Notes: generated by a model not told the origin, from the sequence alone. 64,000 nt of DNA from Bradyrhizobium sp. AZCC 2262 (GCF_036924535.1 NZ_JAZHRT010000001.1:6882001-6946000), one strand, 5' to 3'. Shown: positions 34,295 through 44,681, counted from the stretch's first letter. Numbers and translations are program-made.

Positions 34295-35342
34295 GAAGCG
34301 CTCCGGAAACCGAGGAAAAGGCAGAAGCGGGCAGCGCGGGAATACGATCCGGCGTTCCCGCCGCGGCGAGCGTCAGGGTGCGAACGAGAATCCGCTGCGC
34401 CAATTCGATCTTGAAAAGATTGTCTCCGGACGGTTTGGCATCGGCGAGCGCTACCTGTGCCGCGCGACGGAAGGCATCGGCAGTTGGTCCGGCGCCTGCC
34501 AGTCCCTCTTCTGCCGCACGGGCACGCCATGGTTTGGCGGCGACCCCACCGAGCGCAAGCCGAACGTCCTTGATCTTGCCTTGTTCTATCCGCAGCGCGG
34601 CGGCGGCCGACACGACGGCAAAAGCATATGAGGTGCGTTCGCGGACCTTCAAGTAGCGTGCATGCGGCGCGAAAGCGCGTGCCTCGGCGGGCAATCGCAG
34701 CGCCACGATCAGATCGCCGGGCTCCAGCACATTTTCCTGCTCAGGCGTATCGCCGGGGAGGCGATGCAGGCTCTCCAGCGCGACCTCGCGCCGGCCGTTC
34801 CTGCCCTCGATCTCCACGACGGCATCGAGCGCAACCAGCGGCACGCAGAAATCCGACGGGTGGGTCGCGATGCAGGCCTTGCTCCAGCCGAGAACGGCAT
34901 GCAGCCGATTCTCGCCGTCGCCCGCGTCGCAGCCCGAGCCGGGCCTGCGCTTATTGCAAGCGCTGGCGACGTCGTAAAAATATCCGCAACGCGTCCGCTG
35001 CAGCAGATTGCCGCCGACGGTCGCAGCGTTGCGAAGCTGCGCCGAAGCCCCTGACAGCAGCGCTTCGGTAACGGCTGGATAGCATCTTGCGAAATCAGGA
35101 TCATGCGCCAGATCGGCATTGCGGACGAGCGTACCGATACGGAGGCCGCCGTCAGGCAGGCGTTCGACGCGATCGAGCCCGGGCAGGCGCGTGATGTCGA
35201 CCAGACGGCTTGGGTGCGCAATGCCGCCCTTCATCAAGTCGAGCAAATTGGTGCCGGACGCGAGATAAGCAGCGTCAGGTCGGCTGGCGGCGGTGACGGC
35301 ATCGGAAATGGTCGCGGGCCTGATATATTCGAAATTATTCAT
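34284..35342 (-). CDS. paoB: aldehyde oxidoreductase, FAD-binding subunit, PaoB-like
   Basis: The 352-residue subunit has the FAD-binding fold of the CO-dehydrogenase medium-subunit family (AAYLASGTNLLDLMKGGI near residue 25, TVGGNLLQRTRCGYFYD near 105). Between about 113 and 157 there are four cysteines (CGYFYD, ACNKR, GCDAGD, KACIATH), matching the extra 4Fe-4S insertion described for E. coli PaoB. It passes electrons from the 2Fe-2S subunit to FAD. It overlaps paoA by 4 bases (ATGA). Confidence 0.92.
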   Translation of the reverse strand: MNNFEYIRPATISDAVTAASRPDAAYLASGTNLLDLMKGGIAHPSRLVDITRLPGLDRVERLPDGGLRIGTLVRNADLAHDPDFARCYPAVTEALLSGASAQLRNAATVGGNLLQRTRCGYFYDVASACNKRRPGSGCDAGDGENRLHAVLGWSKACIATHPSDFCVPLVALDAVVEIEGRNGRREVALESLHRLPGDTPEQENVLEPGDLIVALRLPAEARAFAPHARYLKVRERTSYAFAVVSAAAALRIEQGKIKDVRLALGGVAAKPWRARAAEEGLAGAGPTADAFRRAAQVALADAKPSGDNLFKIELAQRILVRTLTLAAAGTPDRIPALPASAFSSVSGALHVA

Positions 35343-35836
35343 GCGGAGCGCCTCTGGTTGGAATCGGCGAGGCTTTGCCGGGCTTCCAGCACGGCTTCAG
35401 TGATGCCGGCATAGGCACCGCACCGGCAGAGATTTCCGCTCATGGCTTCACGAATCCGTTCGGGGTCGTCGCCGGTTTGCGCTTCCTGGATCAGGCCGAT
35501 CGCGCTCATGATCTGGCCCGGCGTGCAGAACCCGCACTGGAAGCCGTCATGCGCGATGAACGCAGCCTGCACCGGGTGCAACTGGTCGCCGCGTGAGACA
35601 CCCTCGATGGTGAGCACGTTGGCACCGTCATGGCTGACCGCCAGGGCCAGGCACGAATTGACCCGCCGTCCGTCAACCAGGACCGTGCAGGCGCCGCACT
35701 GGCCGCGGTCGCATCCTTTCTTGGTACCCGTCAGGTCGAGCCGCTCGCGCAGCAGATCGAGCAGCGTCACACGGGGGTCGTCCAGTTCGACGTCCCGCCG
35801 CGCACCGTTAACGGTGAGGCCGATGGAGAAACTCAT
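35339..35836 (-). CDS. paoA: aldehyde oxidoreductase, 2Fe-2S subunit, PaoA-like
   Basis: The 165-residue protein carries both clusters of this family: the plant-type motif GCDRGQCGACTVLVDG (about 42-57) and the second motif CGFCTPGQIM with GNLCRCGAY (about 99-145). Unlike E. coli PaoA it has no twin-arginine signal, so the complex is probably cytoplasmic. ATG 35836 is preferred over 35851 because the GGAGC ribosome-binding site falls between them. It is the first gene of the operon, divergent from tetR. Confidence 0.9.
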   Translation of the reverse strand: MSFSIGLTVNGARRDVELDDPRVTLLDLLRERLDLTGTKKGCDRGQCGACTVLVDGRRVNSCLALAVSHDGANVLTIEGVSRGDQLHPVQAAFIAHDGFQCGFCTPGQIMSAIGLIQEAQTGDDPERIREAMSGNLCRCGAYAGITEAVLEARQSLADSNQRRSA

Positions 35837-35857
35837 GTAAGCTCCAATCAATGCTAT

Positions 35858-35872
35858 GATCCGAACCGGATC
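35858..35872. promoter_or_regulatory. candidate TetR operator upstream of paoA
   Basis: GATCCG-AAC-CGGATC is a perfect inverted repeat with 6-bp arms, 22 bases upstream of the paoA start in the paoA-tetR intergenic region. Spacing and place fit a TetR-family repressor site. Confidence 0.45.
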
Positions 35873-36063
35873 GGCGCGGATCGATCAGCCGCCCTTTCCA
35901 GGTCTTCTATCCACCGCCATATGCGGAGGCATCCTCCGTTTTCAAGAGGCCGCCGGAAGAATGATCGATGCGGGGGCCGAGGCTTCCGAAAAAATCATTC
36001 TCAATCAACGGGATGAGAGTTAATACGGCTCCACGTCAACGGTTCGTGATTAAGACAACAGGT

Positions 36064-36735
36064 ATGGCGAAACAGTCGACAGACACGGTTCGGAGGCCGC
36101 GCGCGGACGCGATTCGCAATCGAGAGCGCGTGCTGTCGGCCGCAAAAGTCGTGTTCAGCGCGGGTGGTGCGGAAGCGAGCCTGGAGGCCGTCGCGAAACG
36201 GGCTGGTGTTGGCATCGGTACGCTCTACCGCCACTTCCCGACGCGTCAGGATCTGTTCGAAGCAGTCTATCGCCGCGAGGTGCAACAGCTCGTCGAACTG
36301 GCCGAAGAATTGCAGAATGCGCCCGCGCCCGTCGATGCCCTGCGCCGTTGGCTGCGATCCAATGTCGAGTTCGTCGCCACCAAGAAGGGCATGTCCGCCG
36401 CGCTGGCGCTCGCCGTTCACGGCTCGTCGGATCTCGCGGCGTTTACGTTCGATCGCCTGGCCAAAGCCGTTGGCGCCTTGCTCGATCGCGCGATAGCGGC
36501 CGGCGAGATACGGTCGGACATCAGCCCGGAGGACTTGCTGCGTGCCCTCGTCGGCATGTGCTACATGCACGACCAGCCTGGCTGGCAGAAAAGCGTGATG
36601 CGGTTGGTCGACGTCTTCGTCGATGGCCTGCGCGTGCAGGCCAAGGCCGATCGGGGTTCAAAGTTGTCATCGCGCGGCGCCGCGTCAGGGAAGCCGGTAA
36701 ATCGGCGGCGTGAAGTCGGCAAGAGCTTGAAATAA
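36064..36735 (+). CDS. TetR-family transcriptional regulator
   Basis: The 223-residue regulator has a TetR N-terminal domain (RERVLSAAKVVFSAGGAEASL; recognition helix region VAKRAGVGIGTLYRHFPTRQDLFEAVYRREV) followed by a helical ligand domain and a basic tail. It is divergent from paoABC and probably represses that operon. ATG 36064 begins the conserved part (MAKQSTDTVRRPRADA); longer in-frame starts exist at 36013 and 35968 but add unconserved sequence. Confidence 0.9.
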   Translation: MAKQSTDTVRRPRADAIRNRERVLSAAKVVFSAGGAEASLEAVAKRAGVGIGTLYRHFPTRQDLFEAVYRREVQQLVELAEELQNAPAPVDALRRWLRSNVEFVATKKGMSAALALAVHGSSDLAAFTFDRLAKAVGALLDRAIAAGEIRSDISPEDLLRALVGMCYMHDQPGWQKSVMRLVDVFVDGLRVQAKADRGSKLSSRGAASGKPVNRRREVGKSLK

Positions 36736-37090
36736 AATCGAGGCTGTCGATCAGGCCGCAACATTCGAATTCCGACGTGGCTGGAGTTCCGGCAAACCAC
36801 GAGCGAACCGCCGTTTCCGTTCGCTGAAACGCGCTTCTTCGGTCACGCGTTCAAATCAGTTCTTTTGACAAATGTCCGCCTTGGGGCCAGAAGCGGCCGT
36901 TCGACCCGGTGGAACAGCGAACCAGGCAAACCCCGACTTCCGTAGAGCGACCAAGCCCCAGCATTTCGGCCGTCTTACATACCACTTTCCGATCAGCCTT
37001 TTGTCCCGCTACTATCGGCGCATGGCCCGATCCTGCCTTCCGGACAAGAGAAGGTTTCGGGGCGTGCGTTGTGGTTCCAGGGAGGACAAA
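36736..37090. other. intergenic region before glgC
   Basis: No gene is supported. A TTGACA hexamer at 36865-36870 lacks a good -10 partner. It is followed by an imperfect palindrome (AATGTCCGCC ... GCGGCCGTT), possibly a decayed repeat. The glgC open frame extends back through here, but the only strong ribosome-binding site is GGAGG at 37081-37085. Confidence 0.45.
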
Positions 37091-38353
37091 ATGGCCGCGA
37101 TCATGAACGAACCGCTCTCACGCCATGCCCTCGCCTTCGTTCTTGCGGGCGGTCGCGGAAGCCGGCTCCTGGAGCTTACCGACAGGCGCGCCAAGCCGGC
37201 GGTGTACTTCGGCGGAAAATCGCGCATCATCGATTTCGCCCTCTCCAACGCGGTGAACTCCGGAATTCGCCGGATCGCGGTTGCAACCCAATACAAGGCT
37301 CACAGCCTGATCAGGCATCTGCAAATGGGTTGGAACTTCTTTCGTCCGGAGCGCAACGAGAGTTTCGATATCCTGCCGGCAAGCCAGCGCGTCTCCGAGA
37401 CGAACTGGTACCTTGGAACGGCTGACGCCGTTTATCAGAACATCGACATCATCGAGTCGCACGATGCCAAATTCATCGTGCTTCTCGCCGGAGATCACAT
37501 CTACAAGATGGACTACGAACGCATGCTGAAGCAGCATGTCGAGCAACGCGCCGACGTCACGATCGGCTGCCTGGAGATGCCGCGCGCGGAGTCGAGCGGC
37601 TTCGGAATCATGCACGTGGACGACAATGGCATCGTCCTGTCCTTTCTCGAGAAGCCGGCCGATCCGCCGCCGATGCCTGGCAAACCCGACACGTCATTGG
37701 CCAGCATGGGAATCTATGTATTCGATTCGAAATTCCTGTTCGACGAGTTGCGGCGAGACGCGAACGACCCGAATTCGAGCCATGATTTCGGCAAGGACCT
37801 GATCCCCTACCTCGTCAAGAACGGCCGGGCGGTGGCTCACCAATTCTCCACCTCCTGCGTCAGGTCCGACGACGATCCACGAGCCTATTGGCGGGACGTG
37901 GGAACCGTGGATGCCTACTGGGCCGCCAACATTGACCTCACCGACGTCCTCCCCGAGCTCGATCTTTACGACCGTGCATGGCCGATCTGGACCCATGCCG
38001 AGATCACGCCTCCCGCCAAATTTGTTCACGATGAGGATGATCGGCGCGGACAGGCGGTGACTTCGCTTGTCTCCGGAGGATGCATCATTTCTGGCGCCGC
38101 ATTGCGCCGCTCCCTGCTTTTCACCGGGGTGCACGTCAATTCGTATGCAAACGTGGAAAATGCCGTCGTCATGCCTTACGTGAATGTGGGCCGGCGTGCG
38201 CGGTTGAATAATGTCGTGATCGATCGCGGCGTTCAAATCCCGGAAGGTCTCGTGGTTGGCGAAGATCCCGAACTGGATGCGAAACGGTTTCGAACCACCC
38301 CGAACGGCATCACGCTCATTACGCAGCCGATGATCGACAGGCTCGATGCATGA
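37091..38353 (+). CDS. glgC: glucose-1-phosphate adenylyltransferase
   Basis: The 420-residue enzyme makes ADP-glucose, the first committed step of glycogen synthesis. The nucleotide-binding start [34 protein letters not shown] and [12 protein letters not shown] are classic GlgC motifs, and the C-terminal part ([19 protein letters not shown] onward) is the left-handed beta-helix domain. ATG 37091 has GGAGG six bases upstream. The stop overlaps the glgA start (ATGA). Confidence 0.97.
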   Translation: MAAIMNEPLSRHALAFVLAGGRGSRLLELTDRRAKPAVYFGGKSRIIDFALSNAVNSGIRRIAVATQYKAHSLIRHLQMGWNFFRPERNESFDILPASQRVSETNWYLGTADAVYQNIDIIESHDAKFIVLLAGDHIYKMDYERMLKQHVEQRADVTIGCLEMPRAESSGFGIMHVDDNGIVLSFLEKPADPPPMPGKPDTSLASMGIYVFDSKFLFDELRRDANDPNSSHDFGKDLIPYLVKNGRAVAHQFSTSCVRSDDDPRAYWRDVGTVDAYWAANIDLTDVLPELDLYDRAWPIWTHAEITPPAKFVHDEDDRRGQAVTSLVSGGCIISGAALRRSLLFTGVHVNSYANVENAVVMPYVNVGRRARLNNVVIDRGVQIPEGLVVGEDPELDAKRFRTTPNGITLITQPMIDRLDA

Positions 38354-39810
38354 CGTCGCTTCGCGTTCTTGCGGTCGCCTCCGAAATCTATCCGATCGTC
38401 AAGACGGGGGGCCTGGCCGACGTCGTCGGCGCGCTCCCGACCGCGTTGCGAGCGTACGACATCGAAACGCGGACCCTGGTGCCGGGATATCCCGATGTCA
38501 TCAAGGCGCTTCCAGAAGCGGAGGAGCTCCTCCATGTGCCGCATTTTTTTGGCGGACCAGTCCGCCTGCTCTGCGGCTCGCATGGGAACCTCGACCTGCT
38601 GGTGCTCGATGCGCCGCATCTCTTTGCGCGGCCCGGCAACCCCTATGTGACCCCGGACGGCAAGGATTGGCCGGACAACGGCGTGCGCTTTACCGCGCTT
38701 TCGCGGATGGCGGCCGAAATCGGCCAGGGCGCCATTCCGTCATTCGTGCCTGATGTCGTGCACGCCCACGATTGGCAGGCCGGACTGACGCCTGCCTATT
38801 TGCACCTTGCCCACCAGCCCCGGCCCGCCATCGTGATGACGGTCCACAATCTGGCCTACCAGGGCAAGTTTCCGCATCAAATGCTCGACGCGTTCGGCTT
38901 GCCGCCTGAATCCTTTTCGATTCACGGGGTCGAATATTACGGAATGATCAGCTTCCTGAAAGCGGGCCTGCAATTCGCGGATCGCATCACGACGGTTTCC
39001 CCGACCTATGCGCGCGAGATTCAGACCGATGAGGGAGGCATGGGGCTGGGTGGATTGCTGCGCGAACGATCACAGGTCTTGAGTGGCATCCTCAACGGCA
39101 TTGATACTTCCGTCTGGAACCCCGAGACCGATCCCGACATCGCCGCTCGTTTCAGCGCAACAGAGCTGGGATCCCGTGCGGCGAATAAATTGGCCCTCCA
39201 GCGCCGGCTTGGTCTTGATCCATCCCCAAACGCCCCGCTGCTGGGCGTGGTGAGCCGACTGTCCTGGCAGAAGGGACTGGATATCCTTCTCGAGAATGTC
39301 CCGACGATCCTCGGCGAAGGGATGCAGTTGGCCTTGCTTGGGAGCGGCGATCCGGATCTCCAGGATCGTTATCAGGCGGCCGCAAAAGCGAACGCGGGCC
39401 GGATAGCGGTTCTGATCGGCTACGACGAAGCTCTCGCCCATCTCATTCAGGCCGGCGCGGACGCCCTCGTCGTGCCGTCACGCTTCGAACCATGCGGCCT
39501 GACCCAGCTTTGCGCCTTGCGATATGGCGCTATCCCGATCGTATCGCAGGTCGGCGGCCTTGCGGATACTGTCATTGACGCGGAAGAGGTCGACACAGCC
39601 GGTGGCGCCGCAACCGGCTTCACGTTTGGACCAGTCACGGCCGAAGCTCTCGCTGGCGCCCTGCACCGAGCCAATATCCTGTGGCGAGACCAGCAAGCAT
39701 GGCGAAGGTTGCAGCACAATGGCATGTCGACGGATGTATCATGGCGCAATCGGGCAAACCGCTACGCCGCCCTGTATCGCGATGTCGTCGCGGGCGGCCG
39801 GAGACAGTAA
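38350..39810 (+). CDS. glgA: glycogen synthase
   Basis: The 486-residue GT5 enzyme extends alpha-1,4-glucan from ADP-glucose. The N-terminal ADP-glucose loop [31 protein letters not shown] and the C-terminal catalytic segment [17 protein letters not shown] are all intact, and the length is normal. It is translationally coupled to glgC. Eight bases separate its stop from that of the convergent thiamine-diphosphate enzyme gene. Confidence 0.97.
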   Translation: MTSLRVLAVASEIYPIVKTGGLADVVGALPTALRAYDIETRTLVPGYPDVIKALPEAEELLHVPHFFGGPVRLLCGSHGNLDLLVLDAPHLFARPGNPYVTPDGKDWPDNGVRFTALSRMAAEIGQGAIPSFVPDVVHAHDWQAGLTPAYLHLAHQPRPAIVMTVHNLAYQGKFPHQMLDAFGLPPESFSIHGVEYYGMISFLKAGLQFADRITTVSPTYAREIQTDEGGMGLGGLLRERSQVLSGILNGIDTSVWNPETDPDIAARFSATELGSRAANKLALQRRLGLDPSPNAPLLGVVSRLSWQKGLDILLENVPTILGEGMQLALLGSGDPDLQDRYQAAAKANAGRIAVLIGYDEALAHLIQAGADALVVPSRFEPCGLTQLCALRYGAIPIVSQVGGLADTVIDAEEVDTAGGAATGFTFGPVTAEALAGALHRANILWRDQQAWRRLQHNGMSTDVSWRNRANRYAALYRDVVAGGRRQ

Positions 39811-39818
39811 CGGGGCTT

Positions 39819-41459
39819 TCATTTGGCCTGGACGACCTGATGTAACTCGTTGACGAGCACGCGCATGTTCTCGCTGTAATCGACGGGTACGACGACGAGA
39901 TGCACGCCGCCTTCCGTGAAAGCAGCTTCCAGCATCGTCGAGAGCTCCGAGGCCTTGCCGACGCGCGAGCCCTTGGCGCCGTATGACTTGGCATAGGAGA
40001 CGAAATCAGGATTGCCAAACTCGAGGCCGAAGTCCGGAAACGCATCGACTTCCTGTTTCCAGCGGATCATGCCGTAGGCGCAGTCCTCGAGCACGAGCAC
40101 GACGAGGTTCAGCTTGAGCCGCACGGCCGTCTCAAGCTCCTGCGAATTCATCATGAAGCCGCCATCGCCGCAGACGGCAAGCACGCGCCGCTCGGGGTGG
40201 ATCAGCGCCGCGGCGATCGCCGAAGGAAGACCCGCACCCATGGTCGCCAGCGCGTTGTCGAGCAGCAGCGTGTTGGCGACGCTGGTGCGATAGTTGCGGG
40301 CGAACCAGATCTTGTACATGCCGTTGTCGAGGGCAACGATGCCGTCCGGCGGGATGATTTGGCGGACGTCGTGCACGATGCGCTGCGGCGTCAGAGGAAA
40401 CCGGTCCTCCGTCGACCGCTCGGCGAGGTGGGCAAGGATCCCTTCCCGCAAACCCAGCAAAGCCTGACCATTGGGGAGCTTGCCTTCGAGGCGATCGGCC
40501 AGGCTTGCGAGGCTCGCGCCGACGTCGCCGACGATTTCAGCCTGCGGGAAGTAAACCTGTTCCACCGTCGCCGGCGTGGCGCCGACATGGATCACCTGCG
40601 GTCCATCATGGCCCATCAGGAAAGGCGGCTTCTCAACGGTGTCGTGGCCGATCGAAATAATCAGATCGGCCTGGTCGATCGCCTCGTGAACCCAATCCCG
40701 CTCCGACAACGCAGCCGTGCCCATATAGAGATTGGAGCCGGCATTGACCGCGCCCTTCCCCATCTGGGTGTTGAAGAAGGGAATCCCGCATCGTCGCACG
40801 AACGCCGAGAGCGGCTCCGCGAGACGCGGGCGGCTCGCCGCGGCGCCCAGCATGACGAGCGGCTTGCTGGCACCCATGATCATGGCTGCGGCGCGCTCGA
40901 TGGCCGCGGCAGGCGCGACCGGAAGCTCGACGACATGCGGGGGAATGATTTCGGCCGCGGCTTCGTCGGCCGCGATATCCTCGGGCAGTTCGAGATGCAC
41001 GGGCCCCGGCCGCTCCTGCTGCGCGACCCGGAAGGCGTCGCGAACCAGGGTCGGAATACTCTGTGCTGCGACGATCTGCGTCGCCATCTTGGTGAGCGGC
41101 CGCATGGTCGCGACGATGTCCACGATCTGGAAGCGAGCCTGGCGGCTGCTCCGAATCGCCTTCTGTCCCGTGATCATGACCATCGGCATCGCGCCCAGAT
41201 GCGCGTAGGCCGCGGCCGTCGTCAGATTGAGCGCACCGGGACCCAGCGTCGTCAGGCAGACGCCCGCGCGCCCGGTGAGACGCCCGTAGGTGGCGGCCAT
41301 GAAGCCGGCCGCCTGTTCGTGCCGGGTCAGCACCAGCTTGATCTTCGAGCGCCGCAGCGACTCCAGCACGTCGAGATTCTCCTCGCCGGGAATGGCGAAG
41401 ATGTACCCGACGCCCTCGTTCTCGAGGGCCGCCACCAGCAGATCGGAGGCTTTTGTCAC
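39819..41459 (-). CDS. acetolactate-synthase-like thiamine diphosphate enzyme
   Basis: The 546-residue protein has the three TPP-enzyme domains: the catalytic Glu in [17 protein letters not shown] (about residue 48), the central FAD/nucleotide-like domain and the C-terminal TPP motif [16 protein letters not shown] followed by [13 protein letters not shown]. It resembles catabolic acetolactate synthases that lack a regulatory subunit; pyruvate as substrate is inferred. GTG 41459 overlaps the stop of msrA (GTGA), so it is translated from the same mRNA. The longer ATG-start frame reaches back into msrA and is rejected. Confidence 0.88.
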   Translation of the reverse strand: MTKASDLLVAALENEGVGYIFAIPGEENLDVLESLRRSKIKLVLTRHEQAAGFMAATYGRLTGRAGVCLTTLGPGALNLTTAAAYAHLGAMPMVMITGQKAIRSSRQARFQIVDIVATMRPLTKMATQIVAAQSIPTLVRDAFRVAQQERPGPVHLELPEDIAADEAAAEIIPPHVVELPVAPAAAIERAAAMIMGASKPLVMLGAAASRPRLAEPLSAFVRRCGIPFFNTQMGKGAVNAGSNLYMGTAALSERDWVHEAIDQADLIISIGHDTVEKPPFLMGHDGPQVIHVGATPATVEQVYFPQAEIVGDVGASLASLADRLEGKLPNGQALLGLREGILAHLAERSTEDRFPLTPQRIVHDVRQIIPPDGIVALDNGMYKIWFARNYRTSVANTLLLDNALATMGAGLPSAIAAALIHPERRVLAVCGDGGFMMNSQELETAVRLKLNLVVLVLEDCAYGMIRWKQEVDAFPDFGLEFGNPDFVSYAKSYGAKGSRVGKASELSTMLEAAFTEGGVHLVVVPVDYSENMRVLVNELHQVVQAK

Positions 41460-42001
41460 GCGACTGAGGCTCCGCTCGCGCCTGTTGAAGCTTTCTCCGC
41501 CCGATGCGGCAGCGTCCATTCCGGCCGAATGAAGTGACAGGTGTAGCCGTCAGGATATTTTTCCAGATAATCCTGATGCTCGGGCTCGGCTTCCCAGAAC
41601 GGTCCGGCAGGGGCCACCTCGGTAACAACCTTGCCCGGCCAAAGCCCGGAAGCATCGACATCGGCGATGGTGTCTTCGGCGATCCGCTTCTGCGCGTCGC
41701 TGGTGTAGAAGATGGCCGATCGGTAGCTCGCGCCGCGGTCGTTGCCCTGGCGGTTCAGCGTCGAGGGGTCGTGGATCTGGAAAAAGAACTCCAGCAGCTT
41801 GCGATAGCTGATGGTCTGCGGATCGAAGATGATTTCAATGCCTTCAGCGTGATTGCCGTGGTTGCGATAGGTCGCATTTGGCACCTCGCCGCCGGTATAG
41901 CCGACCCTGGTTGAAATCACGCCGGGATAGCGGCGTAGCAGATCCTGCACACCCCAGAAGCAGCCACCGGCCAGGACTGCGCGTTCCGTCGAAACTGTCA
42001 T
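41456..42001 (-). CDS. msrA: peptide-methionine (S)-S-oxide reductase
   Basis: The 181-residue enzyme repairs oxidised methionine. The catalytic motif [18 protein letters not shown] near residue 12 contains the reactive Cys; [24 protein letters not shown] and [20 protein letters not shown] are strongly conserved in the family. ATG 42001 is chosen over 42022 because GGGAGG lies just upstream. It overlaps the downstream thiamine-diphosphate enzyme gene by 4 bases. Confidence 0.96.
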   Translation of the reverse strand: MTVSTERAVLAGGCFWGVQDLLRRYPGVISTRVGYTGGEVPNATYRNHGNHAEGIEIIFDPQTISYRKLLEFFFQIHDPSTLNRQGNDRGASYRSAIFYTSDAQKRIAEDTIADVDASGLWPGKVVTEVAPAGPFWEAEPEHQDYLEKYPDGYTCHFIRPEWTLPHRAEKASTGASGASVA

Positions 42002-42168
42002 GTCTATCCTCCCTGGATACACTGCGGGCGTCGTTCCTGAACTCTATCAAGGACGCATAATGAGGCCGAACAATGCAAAAGCACAAATACCAACGCACCT
42101 CGGCTCTGCGTCATGCGCCGCCGTTGCCGGCAAATGGATGCACAGGCTCGGCCTGATCAACAGCTTGA

Positions 42169-42528
42169 TCAGCCGCAATTCCAGACCGGCCCGATCGGCG
42201 TCCGCGTCCAGCAAGGGCCGAAGCTGCCGCCATTGTAGCGACCACCGTAAAAGCCAGGCCGGCCGAAATAGTGCCAGTCGCCATCGTACCCGTAATAACT
42301 TGGGACTGGATCGATATACCAGGGGCGCCGGTTCTGGCGCGCCATGCGCGAAACCGCAGCTTTCTGCTTGTAAGCTGGAAGGCTGTTATTCGGTGGCTGC
42401 TGATAGCCCGGCAGGAAGCCGTAGCCGTGCCAGCGTGGCGCCGGCCGTTTATGAACCGGCGCGGCCGGCGCGACGACCGGAAGCAGCGACAGGACGATAG
42501 CAATCGACAGAAACAAGAGGCGCGACAT
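42169..42528 (-). CDS. small exported Tyr/Pro/Gly-rich hypothetical protein
   Basis: The 119-residue protein has a signal peptide (MSRLLFLSIAIVLSLLPVVAPAAP) and a mature part rich in Tyr, Pro, Gly, Trp and Arg (YYGYDGDWHYFGRPGFYGG), ending in two cysteines (GPCWTRTP, VWNCG) that could form one disulfide. The function is not recognised. Rhizobial genomes encode many small exported proteins of this kind. Confidence 0.7.
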   Translation of the reverse strand: MSRLLFLSIAIVLSLLPVVAPAAPVHKRPAPRWHGYGFLPGYQQPPNNSLPAYKQKAAVSRMARQNRRPWYIDPVPSYYGYDGDWHYFGRPGFYGGRYNGGSFGPCWTRTPIGPVWNCG

Positions 42529-42759
42529 AAACACACCATAGACGGCCGGCTGTTGGGACGCGATTCAAATCTCGGTGCACAGCCCAGCGCAACGGCTTCC
42601 GGTTCGCTTGCGAGGCGACCGCTTTGTGGCACTTAGCCAACATCTGCAATTTGCGGAATGGCCGCCTTGCGCCAGAAGCGGTCACCACCGCACGGTCAGC
42701 CTTTGACCGCGTGCCCGAATTCAGCGCATGATTGACGACCTGACGGGAGGAAACCATCC

Positions 42760-43098
42760 ATGCCCAATTGCATCGTCGTCGTTCAGTTCGATCTGCCGAA
42801 GCGCTCAGAGGAGATGGCGGTGAAAGGCGGCACTTCGACCGCACCGACCTATCGCGGCCTCGCCAGCAAAGGACTGATCCGAAAGGACTACCTGAATGGT
42901 GAAAGCGGCACCGGCGGCGTTTATCTCTGGGACAGCCGTGAATCGGCGGAAGCCTGGTTTACGGAAGCGCGCATCGCTGACTTGACCGGGCGCTTCGGGG
43001 TCCGGCCTCGCCTCACCTGGTACGACACCTATGTCACCGTCGACAATCTGAAGGGCGAGACCCGCGTCAACGGCAAGGCGATTGAGGTCGTGGCCTGA
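42760..43098 (+). CDS. YdhR-like putative monooxygenase (dimeric alpha-beta barrel)
   Basis: The 112-residue protein fits the YdhR/ABM-like ferredoxin fold: MPNCIVVVQFDLPKR start, KDYLNGESGTGGVYLWDSRESAEAWF in the middle and a final beta strand. Members are small cofactor-poor oxygenases or binding proteins. It lies 33 bases before an amidohydrolase gene on the same strand, suggesting one small catabolic operon. Confidence 0.75.
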   Translation: MPNCIVVVQFDLPKRSEEMAVKGGTSTAPTYRGLASKGLIRKDYLNGESGTGGVYLWDSRESAEAWFTEARIADLTGRFGVRPRLTWYDTYVTVDNLKGETRVNGKAIEVVA

Positions 43099-43131
43099 TC
43101 AATTTGATCGCTGTGCAAGGAAACGGATCCG

Positions 43132-43974
43132 ATGACGATTATCGACTCCCAGGTCCACGCCTATGAGGCGAACACACCGAAGCGGCCTTGGCACAGCGTG
43201 CCGAACTGGCCCGATCACGTCACGGGTGACGAGATGGTGGCGGCGATGGACAAGGTCGGCGTCGACGGCGCGATCTTCATCTCCGCCTTTTCCTTGTACC
43301 GCTACGACGCCAGTTACGCCGTGGAAGTGCAGCGGGCCCATCCCGGCCGGCTCGCCATCGTCAAGCCGCTCGACCCTGATGATCCCGATGTGGCCGACGT
43401 TGTCGCCGACTGGAAGAAAACGCCGGGCGCGGTCGGAATCCGCGTCATGCTGCGGAAGGAGGAGAAGCGCGCGACTGATGATCCCGGCCTCGACCGGATC
43501 GCGCGCGCGGCCGTTCGTTACGACTTTCCACTCAACATCCTGTGCTGGGACAATCTGGACGCGGGCATTGCGTTCATCGATCGCCATCCCGACACACGAT
43601 TCATCGTCGACCATCTGGGCATCCTGCAGCCCCGCGTGCCGCCTGCGCCGCCCGAGCCGTGGGCCAACCTCCCGAAGGTGCTGGAACTCGCCAGGCGCCC
43701 CAACGCCGTGATCAAGGTCAGCGGCGCTTGCACGCTTTCGCGGCAGCCGTATCCGTATCCCGACATCTGGGACCCGCTCGCCCGCGTATTCGATGCCTGG
43801 GGTTTTGATCGCTGCCTGTGGGGCACGGACTGGACGCGGGCGTTTGCCGTCGTCAACTACGAGCAGGCCGTCGAGCCCTTCCTGAAGACGGACCGCCTGA
43901 GCGACACCGAGCGGGCCATGCTGATGGGCTGCGCTTGCGCCAAGGCCTATGGCTGGTCACCGAAGAAGAGCTAG
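43132..43974 (+). CDS. amidohydrolase family 2 (TIM-barrel) hydrolase
   Basis: The 280-residue protein starts IIDSQVHAYE, a variant of the metal-binding D-x-H-x-H strand with the first His replaced by Gln. Later barrel motifs are DHLGILQPRVP and the final WGTDWTRAF with its Asp. It resembles 2-pyrone-4,6-dicarboxylate lactonase/decarboxylase-like enzymes of aromatic or sugar-lactone degradation; the exact substrate is unknown. It probably works with the upstream YdhR-like protein. Confidence 0.85.
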   Translation: MTIIDSQVHAYEANTPKRPWHSVPNWPDHVTGDEMVAAMDKVGVDGAIFISAFSLYRYDASYAVEVQRAHPGRLAIVKPLDPDDPDVADVVADWKKTPGAVGIRVMLRKEEKRATDDPGLDRIARAAVRYDFPLNILCWDNLDAGIAFIDRHPDTRFIVDHLGILQPRVPPAPPEPWANLPKVLELARRPNAVIKVSGACTLSRQPYPYPDIWDPLARVFDAWGFDRCLWGTDWTRAFAVVNYEQAVEPFLKTDRLSDTERAMLMGCACAKAYGWSPKKS

Positions 43975-43988
43975 CAAACGCGGCAAGC

Positions 43989-44123
43989 GTAGCCCGGATG
44001 AGCGAAGCGATATCCGGGTCTTGTTTCCGTGTCCCGCATATCGCGGAGCCTGTCATCGCTGTGCGAGCGCAATTGCGCTCGTCGCGGGCGTGTTCGCGCG
44101 CCCCGTTGGCTCATGCGGGCTAC
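43989..44123. repeat. GTAGCCCGGATGAGCG repeat element, copy 2
   Basis: It begins GTAGCCCGGATGAGCGAAGCG and ends GCTCATGCGGGCTAC, with a CCCGCATATCGC segment inside, and matches the element at 28705-28777 but with an extra ~60-base insertion in the middle. It starts 14 bases after the amidohydrolase stop. Confidence 0.8.
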
Positions 44124-44681
44124 TCGGCAAAACTCACTACGAGCGCCATTCAATGCTGGTTCAAAAGTGCGCTTGGGAACTTGCTGGGACCGAAAACAAC
44201 GGGACGCGGCCACCACCCCTCATCGAGTTATGAGGCGGACGATTCAATCGCTTCGACCACGCGATGCCTGCACGAGACATTCAGCAAGCGCCGCGCGCCT
44301 TGTCATCTCGTATTAGCCACAATCGAAATTCAAGTTAAGCCTGCTACACAGGAGTTTCTTTCAACGATCGATTGATCGTTCTGATGTTGACATTTGTAGG
44401 TTGCCTATGAATGCCCTCTCAGACGTTTGCATGCGCGCTATTCTCGATGACTGGACTCGCGCAAATTCCGACAACAAACATTTCGCTTTGCGCCAAGCGC
44501 CTGCTTCTGTGTTGCAAAGTACGGCTTGAATCTTAGCCCGGGTTTTTCTGACGGGCAGTTGCGACGTTCTTGCCTCATCGCGATCGGTTGACGCGCATAT
44601 CCCGGCGGCAAGAACTTTTGAATCCGTCGCGCCCACGATCACTGATCGCCGACGCGAACATTTGTATTGAATGGAGTACTC
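44124..44681. other. AT-richer intergenic region with a palindrome
   Basis: No supported gene is present. The stretch is richer in A and T than its surroundings. A perfect inverted repeat AACGATC-GATT-GATCGTT lies at 44363-44380, followed by TTGACA at 44387-44392; no -10 box lies at normal spacing. It may hold the promoter of the secreted protein gene at 44682 with a long leader. Confidence 0.4.

Noticed and set aside
36865..36893. TTGACA upstream of glgC as a promoter
   Set aside because: No -10 hexamer at suitable spacing; the surrounding bases look like a decayed palindromic repeat.
40197..41537. 446-residue open frame on the plus strand
   Set aside because: Antisense of the thiamine-diphosphate enzyme gene; no domain recognisable.
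44387..44411. TTGACA ... TATGAA as a complete promoter
   Set aside because: The spacer is only 13 bases, too short for a sigma-70 promoter.
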